A stretch of 64,000 bases of DNA from Polyangiaceae bacterium. GTDB lineage: Bacteria; Myxococcota_A; Polyangia; Polyangiales; Polyangiaceae. Location: the NCBI GenBank assembly GCA_025936115.1, contig JAICTZ010000002.1, positions 186,001 to 250,000 of the forward strand. Direction: 5' to 3'. The notes beneath the pieces are model-generated. The model searched no databases and was not told where the DNA came from. It saw nothing but the letters and a program-made list of their open reading frames with translations. This document shows, in pieces, positions 1-9,884 of this stretch. Made by a program: the position numbers and the translations under genes. Position 1 is the first letter of the stretch, and every line of letters begins with the position of its first letter.

Positions 1-2
1 TG

Positions 3-578
3 TCGGCGACGCTCGCGATCACGGCGAATCACTGCGTCCCGGACAACGACGTTTCGTTCGTGACGGCGTCACGCATGGGCGTGCCGGATCGCACGGCGTT
101 CGGCGTCGTCGTCGCGCGCGCGGCGGCGTCGGACCTCGCCGTCTTCGCGACGAGCGGCCTCGTCCCCGCGTCGCTCGCCGAAGGCGACGTCGATTACGAA
201 CATGCGACGACGCTGCTCACCCACGTCCCCTCGCCGTGGACCGTCGCCAAGCTGCATCCGAGGAACGCGACGCAAGGGTTCCTCCAAACCGAGCGTCTGG
301 ACAGCGGCATGTCCGGCTCCGGACTTTGGGACGACGGCGGGCGCCTGGTCGGCATCGCCGTGGGAAATGACGCAAGTTCTGGCTATTTTGCGGGCGCCGA
401 GCGCATTCGAGCCCTCTTGGACCTTTCGCCCGTACGGGCGCCGCTCAGGCCCGTCGCGCCGAGCGCGGCGCTCTGGGGCGATCCCGCGCTCTCCGTAGAC
501 GGCCTCATCGCTTCGGCGCGCTCACGCCGCGAGCACATCGAAACCTCGCTCGACCAACTCGAGCTCCACCGCAATTGA
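3..578 (+). CDS. Trypsin-like serine protease, C-terminal part (5' truncated by window edge)
   Basis: The open frame enters from the left edge, so the N-terminus (signal peptide and early barrel) is missing; 191 residues are visible. The chymotrypsin-fold triad can be placed: His in TANHC at visible residue 10, Asp in ASDLAVF at about residue 44, and Ser in GMSGSGLW at about residue 104, followed by DDGGRLVGIAVG as in S1/S1B-type proteases. A tail of about 60 residues rich in Arg and Glu follows the protease core. The triad is convincing; the substrate is unknown. An internal ATG at 60 is not the start because the catalytic His lies upstream of it. Confidence 0.8.
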   Translation, partial: SATLAITANHCVPDNDVSFVTASRMGVPDRTAFGVVVARAAASDLAVFATSGLVPASLAEGDVDYEHATTLLTHVPSPWTVAKLHPRNATQGFLQTERLDSGMSGSGLWDDGGRLVGIAVGNDASSGYFAGAERIRALLDLSPVRAPLRPVAPSAALWGDPALSVDGLIASARSRREHIETSLDQLELHRN

Positions 579-627
579 ACACGTGCGAGTTGCCCCCACG
601 GGTGCGCCGCGATTCGGCTCGGCGGAG

Positions 628-1338
628 CTAGGCGACCGCAAGTAAGCCGAACGCCGCGACGCCCGAGCGACGAAGCTCGCGCTTGAGCTCGTTGGTTTCG
701 GAGCGTGGCACGTTCATGACGGCGGCGAGCAGCTCGGCGGCCCACGTGTCGAGCGTCGAGTTACCGCAGCCCGACAGATCGCCCCCGGTGCCTTCGAGCA
801 CGGCGCGCCACGCTGCCGTCGTGACGGCGAATTCCGGCGTCACCTGGCCGCCCGCCGCGAGAATACGGCCTCGACCGAGCGCGTCGAGCAGCTGGCCATC
901 AACCCCGTCGCGGGCGAGCCGCCCGAGGACGAGCAGTGAAGTGACCGCGCCGGCGGCCCGCGTCGCGCCGCGGTTCATGGCAACGCGCGCCACGGTCGCG
1001 ACGAAGCGCTCGAAGGGTCCCTCGGGCAACGGTGGGGCGCTGCGGACACCCGGCAGCGCCGACTTCACGGCGGGCTGCGGCGGCGCGACGACGGGCTCGG
1101 GGCCGACGGCTTGTCGCACCGCCACGCCGCGCTCCGCCGATTGCTGCGGTGACGCCGAGGCGCGGTCGGCCTCGACGGCCCACGCCGGTCCGAGCACTTT
1201 CGGCAGCGTTCCCTCGGTCTTGCGGATCCGCAACGTCGGCAGCGGCGGCGCGCACGGCTCGGGACAGCTCCACACGATGCCGTCGTGCAATTCCGGGTTG
1301 TCGTTCGGAAACTCGGAGGCTGCGCGGCGTGAAATCAC
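628..1338 (-). CDS. Uncharacterised protein, Pro/Ala-rich linker and helical C-terminal domain
   Basis: I do not recognise this family. The frame stays open up to 1653, but the part before the GTG at 1338 is Arg/Ser-rich shadow sequence that overlaps the divergent lipoprotein gene, so GTG 1338 is chosen (236 aa). Residues 1-40 contain DGIVWSCPEPCAPP, with two close Cys. A Pro/Ala-rich linker follows, then a helical domain of about 120 residues beginning near FERFVATVARVAMNRG. There is no clear signal peptide or membrane segment. It is divergent from the lipoprotein gene at 1457. The coding call rests on composition and length only. Confidence 0.5.
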   Translation of the reverse strand: MISRRAASEFPNDNPELHDGIVWSCPEPCAPPLPTLRIRKTEGTLPKVLGPAWAVEADRASASPQQSAERGVAVRQAVGPEPVVAPPQPAVKSALPGVRSAPPLPEGPFERFVATVARVAMNRGATRAAGAVTSLLVLGRLARDGVDGQLLDALGRGRILAAGGQVTPEFAVTTAAWRAVLEGTGGDLSGCGNSTLDTWAAELLAAVMNVPRSETNELKRELRRSGVAAFGLLAVA

Positions 1339-1456
1339 GGCATGCCGTCGTAACCCGGCCGCTCCAAACCAGCCAAATTCCGGGTGTGCCCGGCCCGCGC
1401 GCAGCCCGGCCCTTTGGCCGCGGACCGGTCGCCTACCTCGCGCTATCCTTCTGCGC

Positions 1457-2002
1457 GTGCAACTCCGAAGCATCGCTCCGCTTCTCGGCGCGCTCGCTGC
1501 CGCCTTCGGTTGCGCCCCAAGTGCACCGCCGCGCTGGGCTGAAGGCGGCGCGCCTCTGCTCATCCCCGCGGCGCACTGGGAGCGTGGTGACGCGGACGCC
1601 ATCGATGTGAAGCCGGACGGTGACGTGCTCGAGGGAGGCCGGCTGATCCTCAAGCTCGATCGCGTCGGACGCGCCGTCGACGAAGACTACGAGCCGGTCG
1701 GATTGCTGCTGCCCGACGGGCGCGTCGCGGGCCCGGACGACTATTTCCTGGGGCAAGTGGGCGTAACGAACGCCTCACCGCCCTTTGCCGCCAATGCATG
1801 GCTCTCGGTGCTGCCGAACGGTCAGGTCATCTTTTACGACCAGGACGGCGCGCGTGCCTCGGGCGGGCAATGGGCCGGCTGTAACGGCGCCGCTCTGCGG
1901 ACCTGCACGTACGTCACGCACCTCGTCGTGCTCCGAAACTACGCTCGGCGCGCCGGAAACGTCTCGGTCGGTGTAGGCGTCGGGGTCGGGGTCGGGTACT
2001 AG
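1457..2002 (+). CDS. Putative lipoprotein with C-terminal Gly-Val tail
   Basis: GTG at 1457 begins a typical secretory leader, [19 protein letters not shown], with a plausible but non-ideal lipobox (AFGC). The mature part (about 160 aa) includes two close acidic/hydrophobic beta-rich stretches ([23 protein letters not shown] type) and two Cys near the C-terminus that could pair ([14 protein letters not shown]). It ends in an unusual run of alternating Gly and Val encoded by a short hexanucleotide-like repeat, before a terminal Tyr. No family is recognised. The frame is open far upstream, but that part overlaps the opposite-strand gene and does not look like protein. Confidence 0.55.
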   Translation: MQLRSIAPLLGALAAAFGCAPSAPPRWAEGGAPLLIPAAHWERGDADAIDVKPDGDVLEGGRLILKLDRVGRAVDEDYEPVGLLLPDGRVAGPDDYFLGQVGVTNASPPFAANAWLSVLPNGQVIFYDQDGARASGGQWAGCNGAALRTCTYVTHLVVLRNYARRAGNVSVGVGVGVGVGY

Positions 2003-2043
2003 TCTCGATCCAGTCTTCCAAGACGGCTCAACTCGGATTTCGC

Positions 2044-3351
<1,308 letters not shown>

Positions 3352-3361
3352 CGAGCTCGCG

Positions 3362-4093
3362 ATGTCGCGCCCGTTCCTGATCGCGCTCGCGCTCGTTGCC
3401 TCGACGGGCTGCCTCGACGAGCGCCGCTGTCACGACGAGATGACGAAAGCGCAAGCTGTCGTGAGCGGCATCGACTCGCACTCGCTCGACAGCCTACACG
3501 CCGCGCTGCCTCCGCTCGAGACGGCGCTCGACGCCTGCGAAAAGGCAAAGCTCGGGGAGGAACACGGCAAGCTGCTCGAGGCAAAAAACCAAATCACGGC
3601 GCAAATCGCGCTACTCGAGCGCAAAGCCGCGCGCAAAGCGGGCCCGGGCTTGAGCGCCGCCGAGCTCGAACGCGTGCAAAAAGAAGGCGATCCGAGCTGC
3701 CCCAAGGGCCAAGCCTACAAGCATGCGGGCATGGACAAGGAAATCAAATGCACGGGCCCGCAGCTCATCGACATGCCGCTCGACGCGGTGAAGGCCTACT
3801 TCGACGCTCGCCACTACAAGCTGACCGTCACGGACGCGCCGCCGCGCGTGCGCGCCGAGTTCGGCGCCGAGCTCTTCGTGTTCACGTTCGATCAACCGTC
3901 GGCGGGGGCCAAGTGCCTCGAGCTCTATCCCGCACCGAACATCCCGTGGCGCGAAGCCGTGGGGCGCGCCACGGGCGTGCGGCTCGATAAGTTGAAGAAC
4001 CCGGGGACAGTCACGGCCAAGCGCGGCGAGCTCGCGCTGCACGTGGAGGACACGGAAAACAAGCAGCTCGCGCGCATCGGCGACTGCGGCTAG
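3362..4093 (+). CDS. Putative lipoprotein, helical N-terminal region
   Basis: ATG 3362, ten bases after the serS stop, begins MSRPFLIALALVASTGCLDE, a lipoprotein leader with Cys at residue 17. The mature N-terminal half (about residues 18-100) is helical and charged, with KAQAVVSGIDSHSLDSLHAAL and ALLERKAARKAG. The C-terminal half contains four further Cys and looks globular (KAYFDARHYKLTVTDAPPRV). The family is not recognised. The close spacing suggests co-transcription with serS. Frames starting further upstream overlap serS and were rejected. Confidence 0.7.
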   Translation: MSRPFLIALALVASTGCLDERRCHDEMTKAQAVVSGIDSHSLDSLHAALPPLETALDACEKAKLGEEHGKLLEAKNQITAQIALLERKAARKAGPGLSAAELERVQKEGDPSCPKGQAYKHAGMDKEIKCTGPQLIDMPLDAVKAYFDARHYKLTVTDAPPRVRAEFGAELFVFTFDQPSAGAKCLELYPAPNIPWREAVGRATGVRLDKLKNPGTVTAKRGELALHVEDTENKQLARIGDCG

Positions 4094-4098
4094 CGCGC

Positions 4099-4157
4099 GC
4101 GCGCTGCACGCTGCGTTACGCCTTCAGACCCCGCGCGCTGCACGGGGCGTTACGCCT
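4099..4157. repeat. Two-copy direct repeat of 25 bp, period 34 bp
   Basis: The 76-base gap between the convergent lipoprotein and rnr genes holds two copies of a 25-base unit at 4099-4123 and 4133-4157. They match at 23 of 25 positions (GCGCGCTGCACG, two variable bases, then GCGTTACGCCT). The unit is not a terminator hairpin. Function is unknown. Confidence 0.7.
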
Positions 4158-4169
4158 ACGAGCGCTCGC

Positions 4170-6386
4170 TCAGCGCCGCCCTTTGCGTCCGCCCTTGCGC
4201 GAGCCACCACGGTTCGGCTGCTGCTGCTCGCGTTGCCCGAAGCGTGACTTGCCGCTCGGTCGTGCCCCGCGCGCGACGGGCGCGCTGCCGGGGCCGCGGC
4301 GTTCACCCACGCGGATCTGCCGCTGCTCGCGGCGCGGACCCGGCCCTTTACGCCCGCCGTCGCGTCCGCCGTCCCGCGCGCTCTCGCCCGCGCGCTCTCG
4401 CTCGGCCTCGAAGTGCTTGAGCGTGGCTTCGGGCACGACGCGGCGCGCGTAGACGGTGCGGCGCAGCACCGCGACGTCCTCGATCGTGACGAATAGGCGA
4501 TCGCCGAGCGAAATCGTGTCGCCCGAGCGCGCGCCGACCAAGCTGATTTCGTCTTCGCTCGACTCGTAGCGATCGGGGCCGAGCCCTTCGAAGCGGATGA
4601 GCACGTCGACGAAGGGGGAGTCGAGCGAGACGTAGACGCCGCTGCCGACGAGCGCCGTCACCGTGCCCTCGTGCGTTTCTCCGACGCGATCGCGCATGAG
4701 CAGCGTGCGGTAGAGATCCACGACTTCACGCTCGACCTCCATCGCCGCTCGCTCGCGTGTGCTCGCGCGCGTGGCCGACTGAGCGAGCGCTTCGAGCGCC
4801 GCGGCCGAAGTGTCGGGCTTGCCGCCACGTAAGAGGCGCTTCACGGCGCGATGCACTTCGACGTCGGGGTAACGCCGAATCGGCGACGTGAAATGCACGT
4901 ACGCTTCCGAGGCCAGGCCGAAATGACCGACGTTGTTCGTGTCGTAGACGGCCTGCTTCAGCGAGCGCAAGAGCAGCATTTCGAGCACGTTCTTGCGCGG
5001 ATGCTTCTGAATCTTCGCGAGCCAGCGCGAGACGCCGAGCGGATCGGCCAGCGACTCGAGGTCGATCTCGACGCCGAGCTTGCGCGCGACGATTCCCAGC
5101 CGTTCGAGCTTCTGCTCGTCGGGCTTGCCGTGCACGCGGTAGACGCCCGGGCTCTTCTTCACGCCGAGGAAGCGCGCCACTGTCTCGTTCGCGAGCAGCA
5201 TCAGCTCTTCGATCATCGAGTACGCGCGCTTCACGCCCGGATCCTGAGCGCGCCGCACGACGTCGGTCGGCGCCCCTGTCTTCGGATCGAGGACCACGCG
5301 GGCCTCCGGCAGATCGAGGTCGAGCGCGCCGCGCTGCATGCGGCGCCGGCGCAGCTTGCGCGCGAGCTCGTCGAGGATGCGCAAGCCCTTTTTCAGGGCT
5401 TCCGCCTGCGTGCTCGTCGGGCCCGCTTCGGTGAAGCCGAGCGTCTTGGCGACGCCGCCGTACGTGAGCATGGCGTGCGAACGCATCACGCCCTCGACGA
5501 TTTCGAAATCGACGATGTTCGCGTCACGATCGAGCTCGACGATGACGCACAACGTGAGCCGTTCCTGCTCGGGCAAGAGCGAGCACAAGTCCGCGGCCAG
5601 CGCAGCGGGCAACATCGGGATCGCGCGGTCCGGCAAATAGATGGTGCAACCCCGCTGTAACGCTTCCTCGTCGAGCGCGCTGTGGGGCTGGACGTATTCG
5701 CTCACGTCCGCGATCGCGACGTAGGCGCGGTAGCCCTCGCCGTTCTTCTCGACCCAAACGGCATCGTCGTGGTCGCGCGCGTCCTCGGGATCGATGGTGG
5801 GGAGCGGAACGTCGCGTAAATCCCGGCGCTTTTCCGCGCTGGCCCGCTGCAGGCGCGCCGCCATCGCTTCGGCTTCGCGCACCGCCGCGTCGGGGTGCTG
5901 CTCTTCGATTTGTTCGCGCACGAGGATCTTGCGTACCTCGACGTTCGGATCGCCGGGCGCGCCCAGCACGTCGAGCAGCTCGCCCTCGGGGTTCTCGTCC
6001 GAATACTCCGGGTAGCGCGTGATGGTGACGACGGCGGCCGCGCCGTCTTGCGCCGACTTCGGAACGGCGCCGAGCACGACGGGACCGCGAATGCGCGAGT
6101 CGTCCGGCTCGAGCCACGCGCTCCGGCCCTTGCGCCGGAGCACGCCCGCGACACGCGGGTTGCGCCGGCTGACCACGCGTTCGATGCGTCCTTCGCTGCC
6201 GCGCGCCGAGATGTTCGTCACCGCGACGAGGACACGATCGCCGTGCATCGCGCCGCCGATGGCGTCGGGCGGCACGAAAACGTCGTTCTTGCCAGCGGAC
6301 GCGACGAAGCCGAACCCCCTCGGGTTCAGGCTGAGGACGCCCTCGAAGGTGTCCCGCCCCGCGGCGCTGGATCGAGCTCGAGCCAT
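4170..6386 (-). CDS. rnr: Ribonuclease R (RNB-family 3'-5' exoribonuclease)
   Basis: Processive 3'-5' exoribonuclease for structured RNA decay. ATG 6386 gives 738 aa. The longer open frame upstream is Arg/Glu-rich shadow sequence over the divergent gene. Order: N-terminal OB/cold-shock fold (FEGVLSLNPRGFGFVAS, about 13-60), a second OB region, the RNB catalytic domain with PTIDPEDARDHDDAVWV (metal-binding Asp 199, 205, 207, 208) and LPDRAIPMLP, a C-terminal S1 domain (HEGTVTALVGSGVYVSLD), and a basic Arg/Gly-rich tail typical of RNase R rather than RNase II. It is divergent from the VKOR fusion gene, with 45 bases between starts. Confidence 0.95.
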   Translation of the reverse strand: MARARSSAAGRDTFEGVLSLNPRGFGFVASAGKNDVFVPPDAIGGAMHGDRVLVAVTNISARGSEGRIERVVSRRNPRVAGVLRRKGRSAWLEPDDSRIRGPVVLGAVPKSAQDGAAAVVTITRYPEYSDENPEGELLDVLGAPGDPNVEVRKILVREQIEEQHPDAAVREAEAMAARLQRASAEKRRDLRDVPLPTIDPEDARDHDDAVWVEKNGEGYRAYVAIADVSEYVQPHSALDEEALQRGCTIYLPDRAIPMLPAALAADLCSLLPEQERLTLCVIVELDRDANIVDFEIVEGVMRSHAMLTYGGVAKTLGFTEAGPTSTQAEALKKGLRILDELARKLRRRRMQRGALDLDLPEARVVLDPKTGAPTDVVRRAQDPGVKRAYSMIEELMLLANETVARFLGVKKSPGVYRVHGKPDEQKLERLGIVARKLGVEIDLESLADPLGVSRWLAKIQKHPRKNVLEMLLLRSLKQAVYDTNNVGHFGLASEAYVHFTSPIRRYPDVEVHRAVKRLLRGGKPDTSAAALEALAQSATRASTRERAAMEVEREVVDLYRTLLMRDRVGETHEGTVTALVGSGVYVSLDSPFVDVLIRFEGLGPDRYESSEDEISLVGARSGDTISLGDRLFVTIEDVAVLRRTVYARRVVPEATLKHFEAERERAGESARDGGRDGGRKGPGPRREQRQIRVGERRGPGSAPVARGARPSGKSRFGQREQQQPNRGGSRKGGRKGRR

Positions 6387-6431
6387 GGCCGCGGCTTTAC
6401 ACCACTTCCTTGCCCGCGGGGCCGCTTCCTG

Positions 6432-7637
6432 ATGCGCTTTTCGTCCAAGGCTGACAAAGTCGTCATTATCGGTCGACCCGTGGCCAACGTTCGCGCACTG
6501 CTCATCCTTCGCGCTGCCGTGCTCGTGGCGCTGCTCGGCAGCTCCGCCCTCACGGTCGACTATTTGAGCCCGGTTCCCACCTACTGCGGCGCGACGAGCG
6601 GCTGTGGGACCGTGCAGCAAAGCGCCTTCTCGCACCTCGGGGCTGCACGCATTCCACTCCCGGCGCTCGGCCTCGTCGGATTCACGGCGGTGCTCACGCT
6701 CTCGCTCTTGCCCGGTAGCCGCCGGCGCGCAGCGGCGCCCATTGCCCTCATCGGCGGCTTCGGCGCCGGCGCTCTGCTGCTGATTCAGTGGCTCCAGATC
6801 CACGCGTTCTGTGTGTTTTGCGTCACGGTCGACGTGGCGGCGCTCGTGGCTGCGGCCGCGGGAGCGGTCATGCTGTTCACGCAAAACTCCGAGTCCGCTC
6901 CGAGCTCGCTGAATCCCTTCGCCGAGCCGTTCAAGGACGGGGCTTGGATCGCGCTCGGCGTGCTCGCCGTGACGGCGCCGCTGCTCTGGCCGTCCCTGCG
7001 CCCGCTACCCGACGTGCCGCGCGAGATCGCGGCGTACTACGTGCCGGGCAAGATCAACGTCGTCGAGTTCGTCGATTTCCAGTGCCCGTTCTGCCGTCTC
7101 TATCACCCCGAGCTCAAGAAGGTCGCGGCGGAGTACGGCGAGCGCGTGCACCTCGTGCGGCTCGATCTGCCGCTCGCCATGCATCCGCTCGCGCGCGGCG
7201 CCGCGCGCGCCCACATCTGCGCGGTCGCGCGCGGCCGCGGTGAAGAGCTCGCGAACGCACTGATGGAGTCCGAGGATCTCACCGTTGCCGGCTTGCTCAA
7301 GACGGGCGCCGCGGTGGGTCTCGATCCGAAGGCGCTCGAGAAGTGCATGAACGCGCCCGAGACCGATCGCGCAGCCTCGAAGAGCGAGGAGCTCCTCACC
7401 CGGCTCGGCATGCTCCAGGGTCTGCCGACGACGTTCGTCGGCTCGAAGATGATCGTCGGGGCAGTGGAAGCGCCTGCGCTGCGCGAAGCATTCGACCAGG
7501 CCGCGCTCGGTGCGCATCACGGCGTGCCGGCGCCGATTTACGTCGCCGTCGTCGCGCTCGCCGCGGCGGCGAGCCTCTGGTTTGGGCGGAGCGGGCGCGG
7601 CGCGCGACGCCGAGTCGCGCCCGCCGCAGGTCAATGA
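6432..7637 (+). CDS. VKOR-thioredoxin fusion, disulfide bond formation membrane protein
   Basis: Membrane oxidoreductase that couples quinone reduction to disulfide formation in the periplasm. Residues 1-150 are a four-to-five-helix vitamin K epoxide reductase domain. It has the loop pair Cys52/Cys58 (YCGATSGC) and the active CxxC Cys127-Cys130 (CVFC). After another membrane segment (about 170-190) comes a DsbA/DsbG-like thioredoxin domain with CPFC (Cys218/Cys221) in VVEFVDFQCPFC and a cis-Pro region LPTTFVG. A last hydrophobic segment lies near the C-terminus. The fusion packages DsbB- and DsbA-like activities in one 401 aa chain, as in other VKOR homologues. ATG 6432 is chosen because it directly precedes the first membrane segment. 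Confidence 0.9.
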   Translation: MRFSSKADKVVIIGRPVANVRALLILRAAVLVALLGSSALTVDYLSPVPTYCGATSGCGTVQQSAFSHLGAARIPLPALGLVGFTAVLTLSLLPGSRRRAAAPIALIGGFGAGALLLIQWLQIHAFCVFCVTVDVAALVAAAAGAVMLFTQNSESAPSSLNPFAEPFKDGAWIALGVLAVTAPLLWPSLRPLPDVPREIAAYYVPGKINVVEFVDFQCPFCRLYHPELKKVAAEYGERVHLVRLDLPLAMHPLARGAARAHICAVARGRGEELANALMESEDLTVAGLLKTGAAVGLDPKALEKCMNAPETDRAASKSEELLTRLGMLQGLPTTFVGSKMIVGAVEAPALREAFDQAALGAHHGVPAPIYVAVVALAAAASLWFGRSGRGARRRVAPAAGQ

Positions 7638-7653
7638 CGCGGCCGTTGCGAGC

Positions 7654-8619
7654 CTAATTCGGACACGCAATCAGGCCGTCACGACCGCACACGCAGTCGC
7701 TATCCGGGCACACACCCGGGCCCGCGAGGCAACGATTGCCGTCGACGGGCGTCACGTCGCAATCGACGGGCAGGCCACCCGCGGGACAGCCGATGCGGCC
7801 GTCGCCGCCGCAGACGCACTGACCGACGGGACACACGCCGGGACCGCCCGAGCAGTGGTTTCCGTCGACGGGCGTCGTGTTGCAGTCGACGGTCGAGCTC
7901 GGCTGCCCGCCATTGTTCGTCATGCCTGCGGTTGCCGGAGCTCCGCCGCTCGACATGCCACCGCTCGGTGCGCCGCCCATGCTCGGCATGCCGCCGCTCG
8001 GCGCGCCGCCTGCGCTCGGTTTGCCCCCGTTCGGCGCGCCGCCGCTCGCTTTGCCGCCGCTGCCGGCGCCGCCGTTCGTCGCGCGGCCCGCAGCCGCCAT
8101 ACCGCCCCCGCCATCGCGCGCTCCGCGACCGCCTTCGCTCGTCGTCGCACCGGTTCCGCTTCGGCCGCCCTCGCTCGTGGCCCGGCCGCCGTTGCTCGTC
8201 TGGCCGGCGCCACCGCTCGTCGTGCAGCCGACCACGAACAGCGTCGACGCCTCGCACCGGCAGCCGTTCGAGTTCTGACAGGTGCCGGGGGACGAGCAGG
8301 AGTCCCCGTTCTTCGGGTTGTCGCCGCAGTCGACGCTGGTGCCGCCGCCGCCCGTACCCATCTGCATGCCGCCCTGGAACGTGGAACGTCCCGCACCGCC
8401 CTGGGTGGAGCGGCCGGCGCTGCCGCCGCTGCCCATGAACGAATTGCCAGTGCCGCCGGTGCTGCTGCCGCCGCGGCCCGCCGTTTGCGTGCGCCTCCCC
8501 GCTGCGCCGGAGGTGCCGCCCGTGCCGCCGCCCGAAGCGTCGTCGCTGCCGCAAGCGGCGGACAGGACCAAAGAAGCACAAGCGGCAAAGGTGAGAGCAG
8601 TCAGTATGGGACGGCGCAT
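7654..8619 (-). CDS. Gly/Ser-rich lipoprotein with three Cys-rich modules
   Basis: ATG 8619 begins MRRPILTALTFAACASLVLSAACGS, a lipoprotein leader (lipobox SAAC). The mature protein alternates long low-complexity GG/TGG/AGG segments with three related Cys modules. One is near residues 95-135 (DCGDNPKNGDSC ... CRCEAS) and two lie at the C-terminus (VDCNTTPVDGNHCSGGPGVCP and VDCDVTPVDGNRCLAGPGVCP, each followed by a CVCG...GCP or CVCGR...ACP element). This architecture is common in sorangial myxobacteria. It is presumably surface-exposed, with an adhesive or structural role. Long frames open on the other strand are composition artefacts. Confidence 0.8.
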   Translation of the reverse strand: MRRPILTALTFAACASLVLSAACGSDDASGGGTGGTSGAAGRRTQTAGRGGSSTGGTGNSFMGSGGSAGRSTQGGAGRSTFQGGMQMGTGGGGTSVDCGDNPKNGDSCSSPGTCQNSNGCRCEASTLFVVGCTTSGGAGQTSNGGRATSEGGRSGTGATTSEGGRGARDGGGGMAAAGRATNGGAGSGGKASGGAPNGGKPSAGGAPSGGMPSMGGAPSGGMSSGGAPATAGMTNNGGQPSSTVDCNTTPVDGNHCSGGPGVCPVGQCVCGGDGRIGCPAGGLPVDCDVTPVDGNRCLAGPGVCPDSDCVCGRDGLIACPN

Positions 8620-8711
8620 GAGTCCTCCTAATCTTTCATAGTTACCTGAGAGCCGCTCCCGCAGGCAAGGCGCCGAGCGGCGGAGTCACACTTCGAGTGG
8701 TACACTCGACC

Positions 8712-9869
8712 ATGGCACTCCCCGAAAGCCCCGTCCCGTTCGAGACGTTTCGGGCGCTACCCAAAACGGATCTTCACGTCCATCTGGACGGCTCGCTCCG
8801 GCTCGAGACGATTCTCGACATCGCGAAAGCCGACGGCATCGAGCTCCCCGCAAGCGACGCCGTAGGCCTGCGCGCCGCGATCGGCTGCGGCGCGCAATTC
8901 GGCTCTCTCGTCGAATACTTGCGTGGCTTCGACATCACGCTGCGCGTCATGCAAACCGAAGCAGCGCTCGAACGCATCGCCTTCGAGCTCGCCGAAGACG
9001 CGCACCGCGAGAACGTTCGCTACATGGAGGTGCGCTACGCGCCGATGCTGCACACGCGCCGCGGTTTGAAGCTCACGCGTGTGGTCGAAGCGGTGCTCGA
9101 CGGCCTGCGCCGCGCGCGCGAGACCTTCGGCATCAAGGCGAACGTCATCGTTTGCGGCATCCGCAATATTTCGCCCGAGTCGTCGTACCAAATGGCCGAG
9201 CTCGCGGTCGCCTACAAAGGCGGCGGCGTGGTCGGCTTCGATCTAGCGGGCGCGGAGGCGGATTTTCCCGCCAAACACCACCGCCAGGCGTTTCAGCTCG
9301 TGCGCGACAACAACATCAATTGCACGATCCACGCGGGGGAAGCCTACGGGCCCGAATCGATCGCCCAGGCGATTCACGTCTGCGGCGCGCATCGTATCGG
9401 CCACGGTTGCCGGCTCCGCGAGCACGGCGATCTCTTGCACTACGTCATCGACCATCGCGTCCCGCTCGAATGCTGTCCGTCGAGCAACGTGCAGACCGGA
9501 GCGGTCAAGACACTCGCCTCGCACCCGCTCAAGCTTTACTTCGATCTCGGGCTGCGCGTCACGGTCAACACGGACAACCGCTTGATCACGGACACGAGCG
9601 TGTCGAAGGAACTCCATCTCGTGCATCGCGAGATGGGCGTGCCCTTCGCCGACATCAAGGCCATGATCCTCGCGGGGTTCAAGTCGAGCTTTCAGCCGTT
9701 CCACGAGAAGCAGGCGATGATCCGGCGCGTGATCGCCGAGCTCGAGCGCTACGACGACGACGGCGTGCATCAGGCTACGAGCTCCGCACCGGTGGCGGCA
9801 GCGATGGCCACGTCCGAGCGGCCGCCGCGCGTGCGCACGAGCGCGAGTTTACGACCGGACGCCGAGTAA
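8712..9869 (+). CDS. add: Adenosine deaminase
   Basis: Zinc amidohydrolase that converts adenosine to inosine in purine salvage. Metal and catalytic motifs are present: LPKTDLHVHLDGSLR (HxH), CTIHAGEAYGPESI (His and catalytic Glu), IGHGCRL, and VNTDNRLITDTSV in place of the more usual NTDDP. The NTDNR form also occurs in other bacterial adenosine deaminases. ATG 8712 begins MALPESPVPFE; an in-frame GTG at 8697 would add five residues. A polar tail of about 40 residues after the barrel is extra. The gene is divergent from the Cys-rich lipoprotein, and its 3' end converges on the PLD-like gene with 15 bases between. Confidence 0.92.
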   Translation: MALPESPVPFETFRALPKTDLHVHLDGSLRLETILDIAKADGIELPASDAVGLRAAIGCGAQFGSLVEYLRGFDITLRVMQTEAALERIAFELAEDAHRENVRYMEVRYAPMLHTRRGLKLTRVVEAVLDGLRRARETFGIKANVIVCGIRNISPESSYQMAELAVAYKGGGVVGFDLAGAEADFPAKHHRQAFQLVRDNNINCTIHAGEAYGPESIAQAIHVCGAHRIGHGCRLREHGDLLHYVIDHRVPLECCPSSNVQTGAVKTLASHPLKLYFDLGLRVTVNTDNRLITDTSVSKELHLVHREMGVPFADIKAMILAGFKSSFQPFHEKQAMIRRVIAELERYDDDGVHQATSSAPVAAAMATSERPPRVRTSASLRPDAE

Positions 9870-9884
9870 CGCGGGCGGCGCGCC

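Noticed and set aside
1960..2002. GTCGGGGT-type simple repeat as a regulatory or mobile signal
   Set aside because: It lies in frame at the end of the lipoprotein gene and encodes alternating Gly and Val; only four or five units.
2003..2043. Possible further copy of the REP-like repeat (CGATCCAGTCTTCCAAGA)
   Set aside because: Only about 24 of 30 bases resemble the outer part of the 23951 copy, and the diagnostic GATCGCGATCGGCACGA core is missing.
7510..8631. Long open frames on the plus strand across the Cys-rich lipoprotein gene
   Set aside because: Low-complexity Ala/Arg or Pro composition with no domain; the minus-strand protein has a leader, lipobox and three Cys modules.
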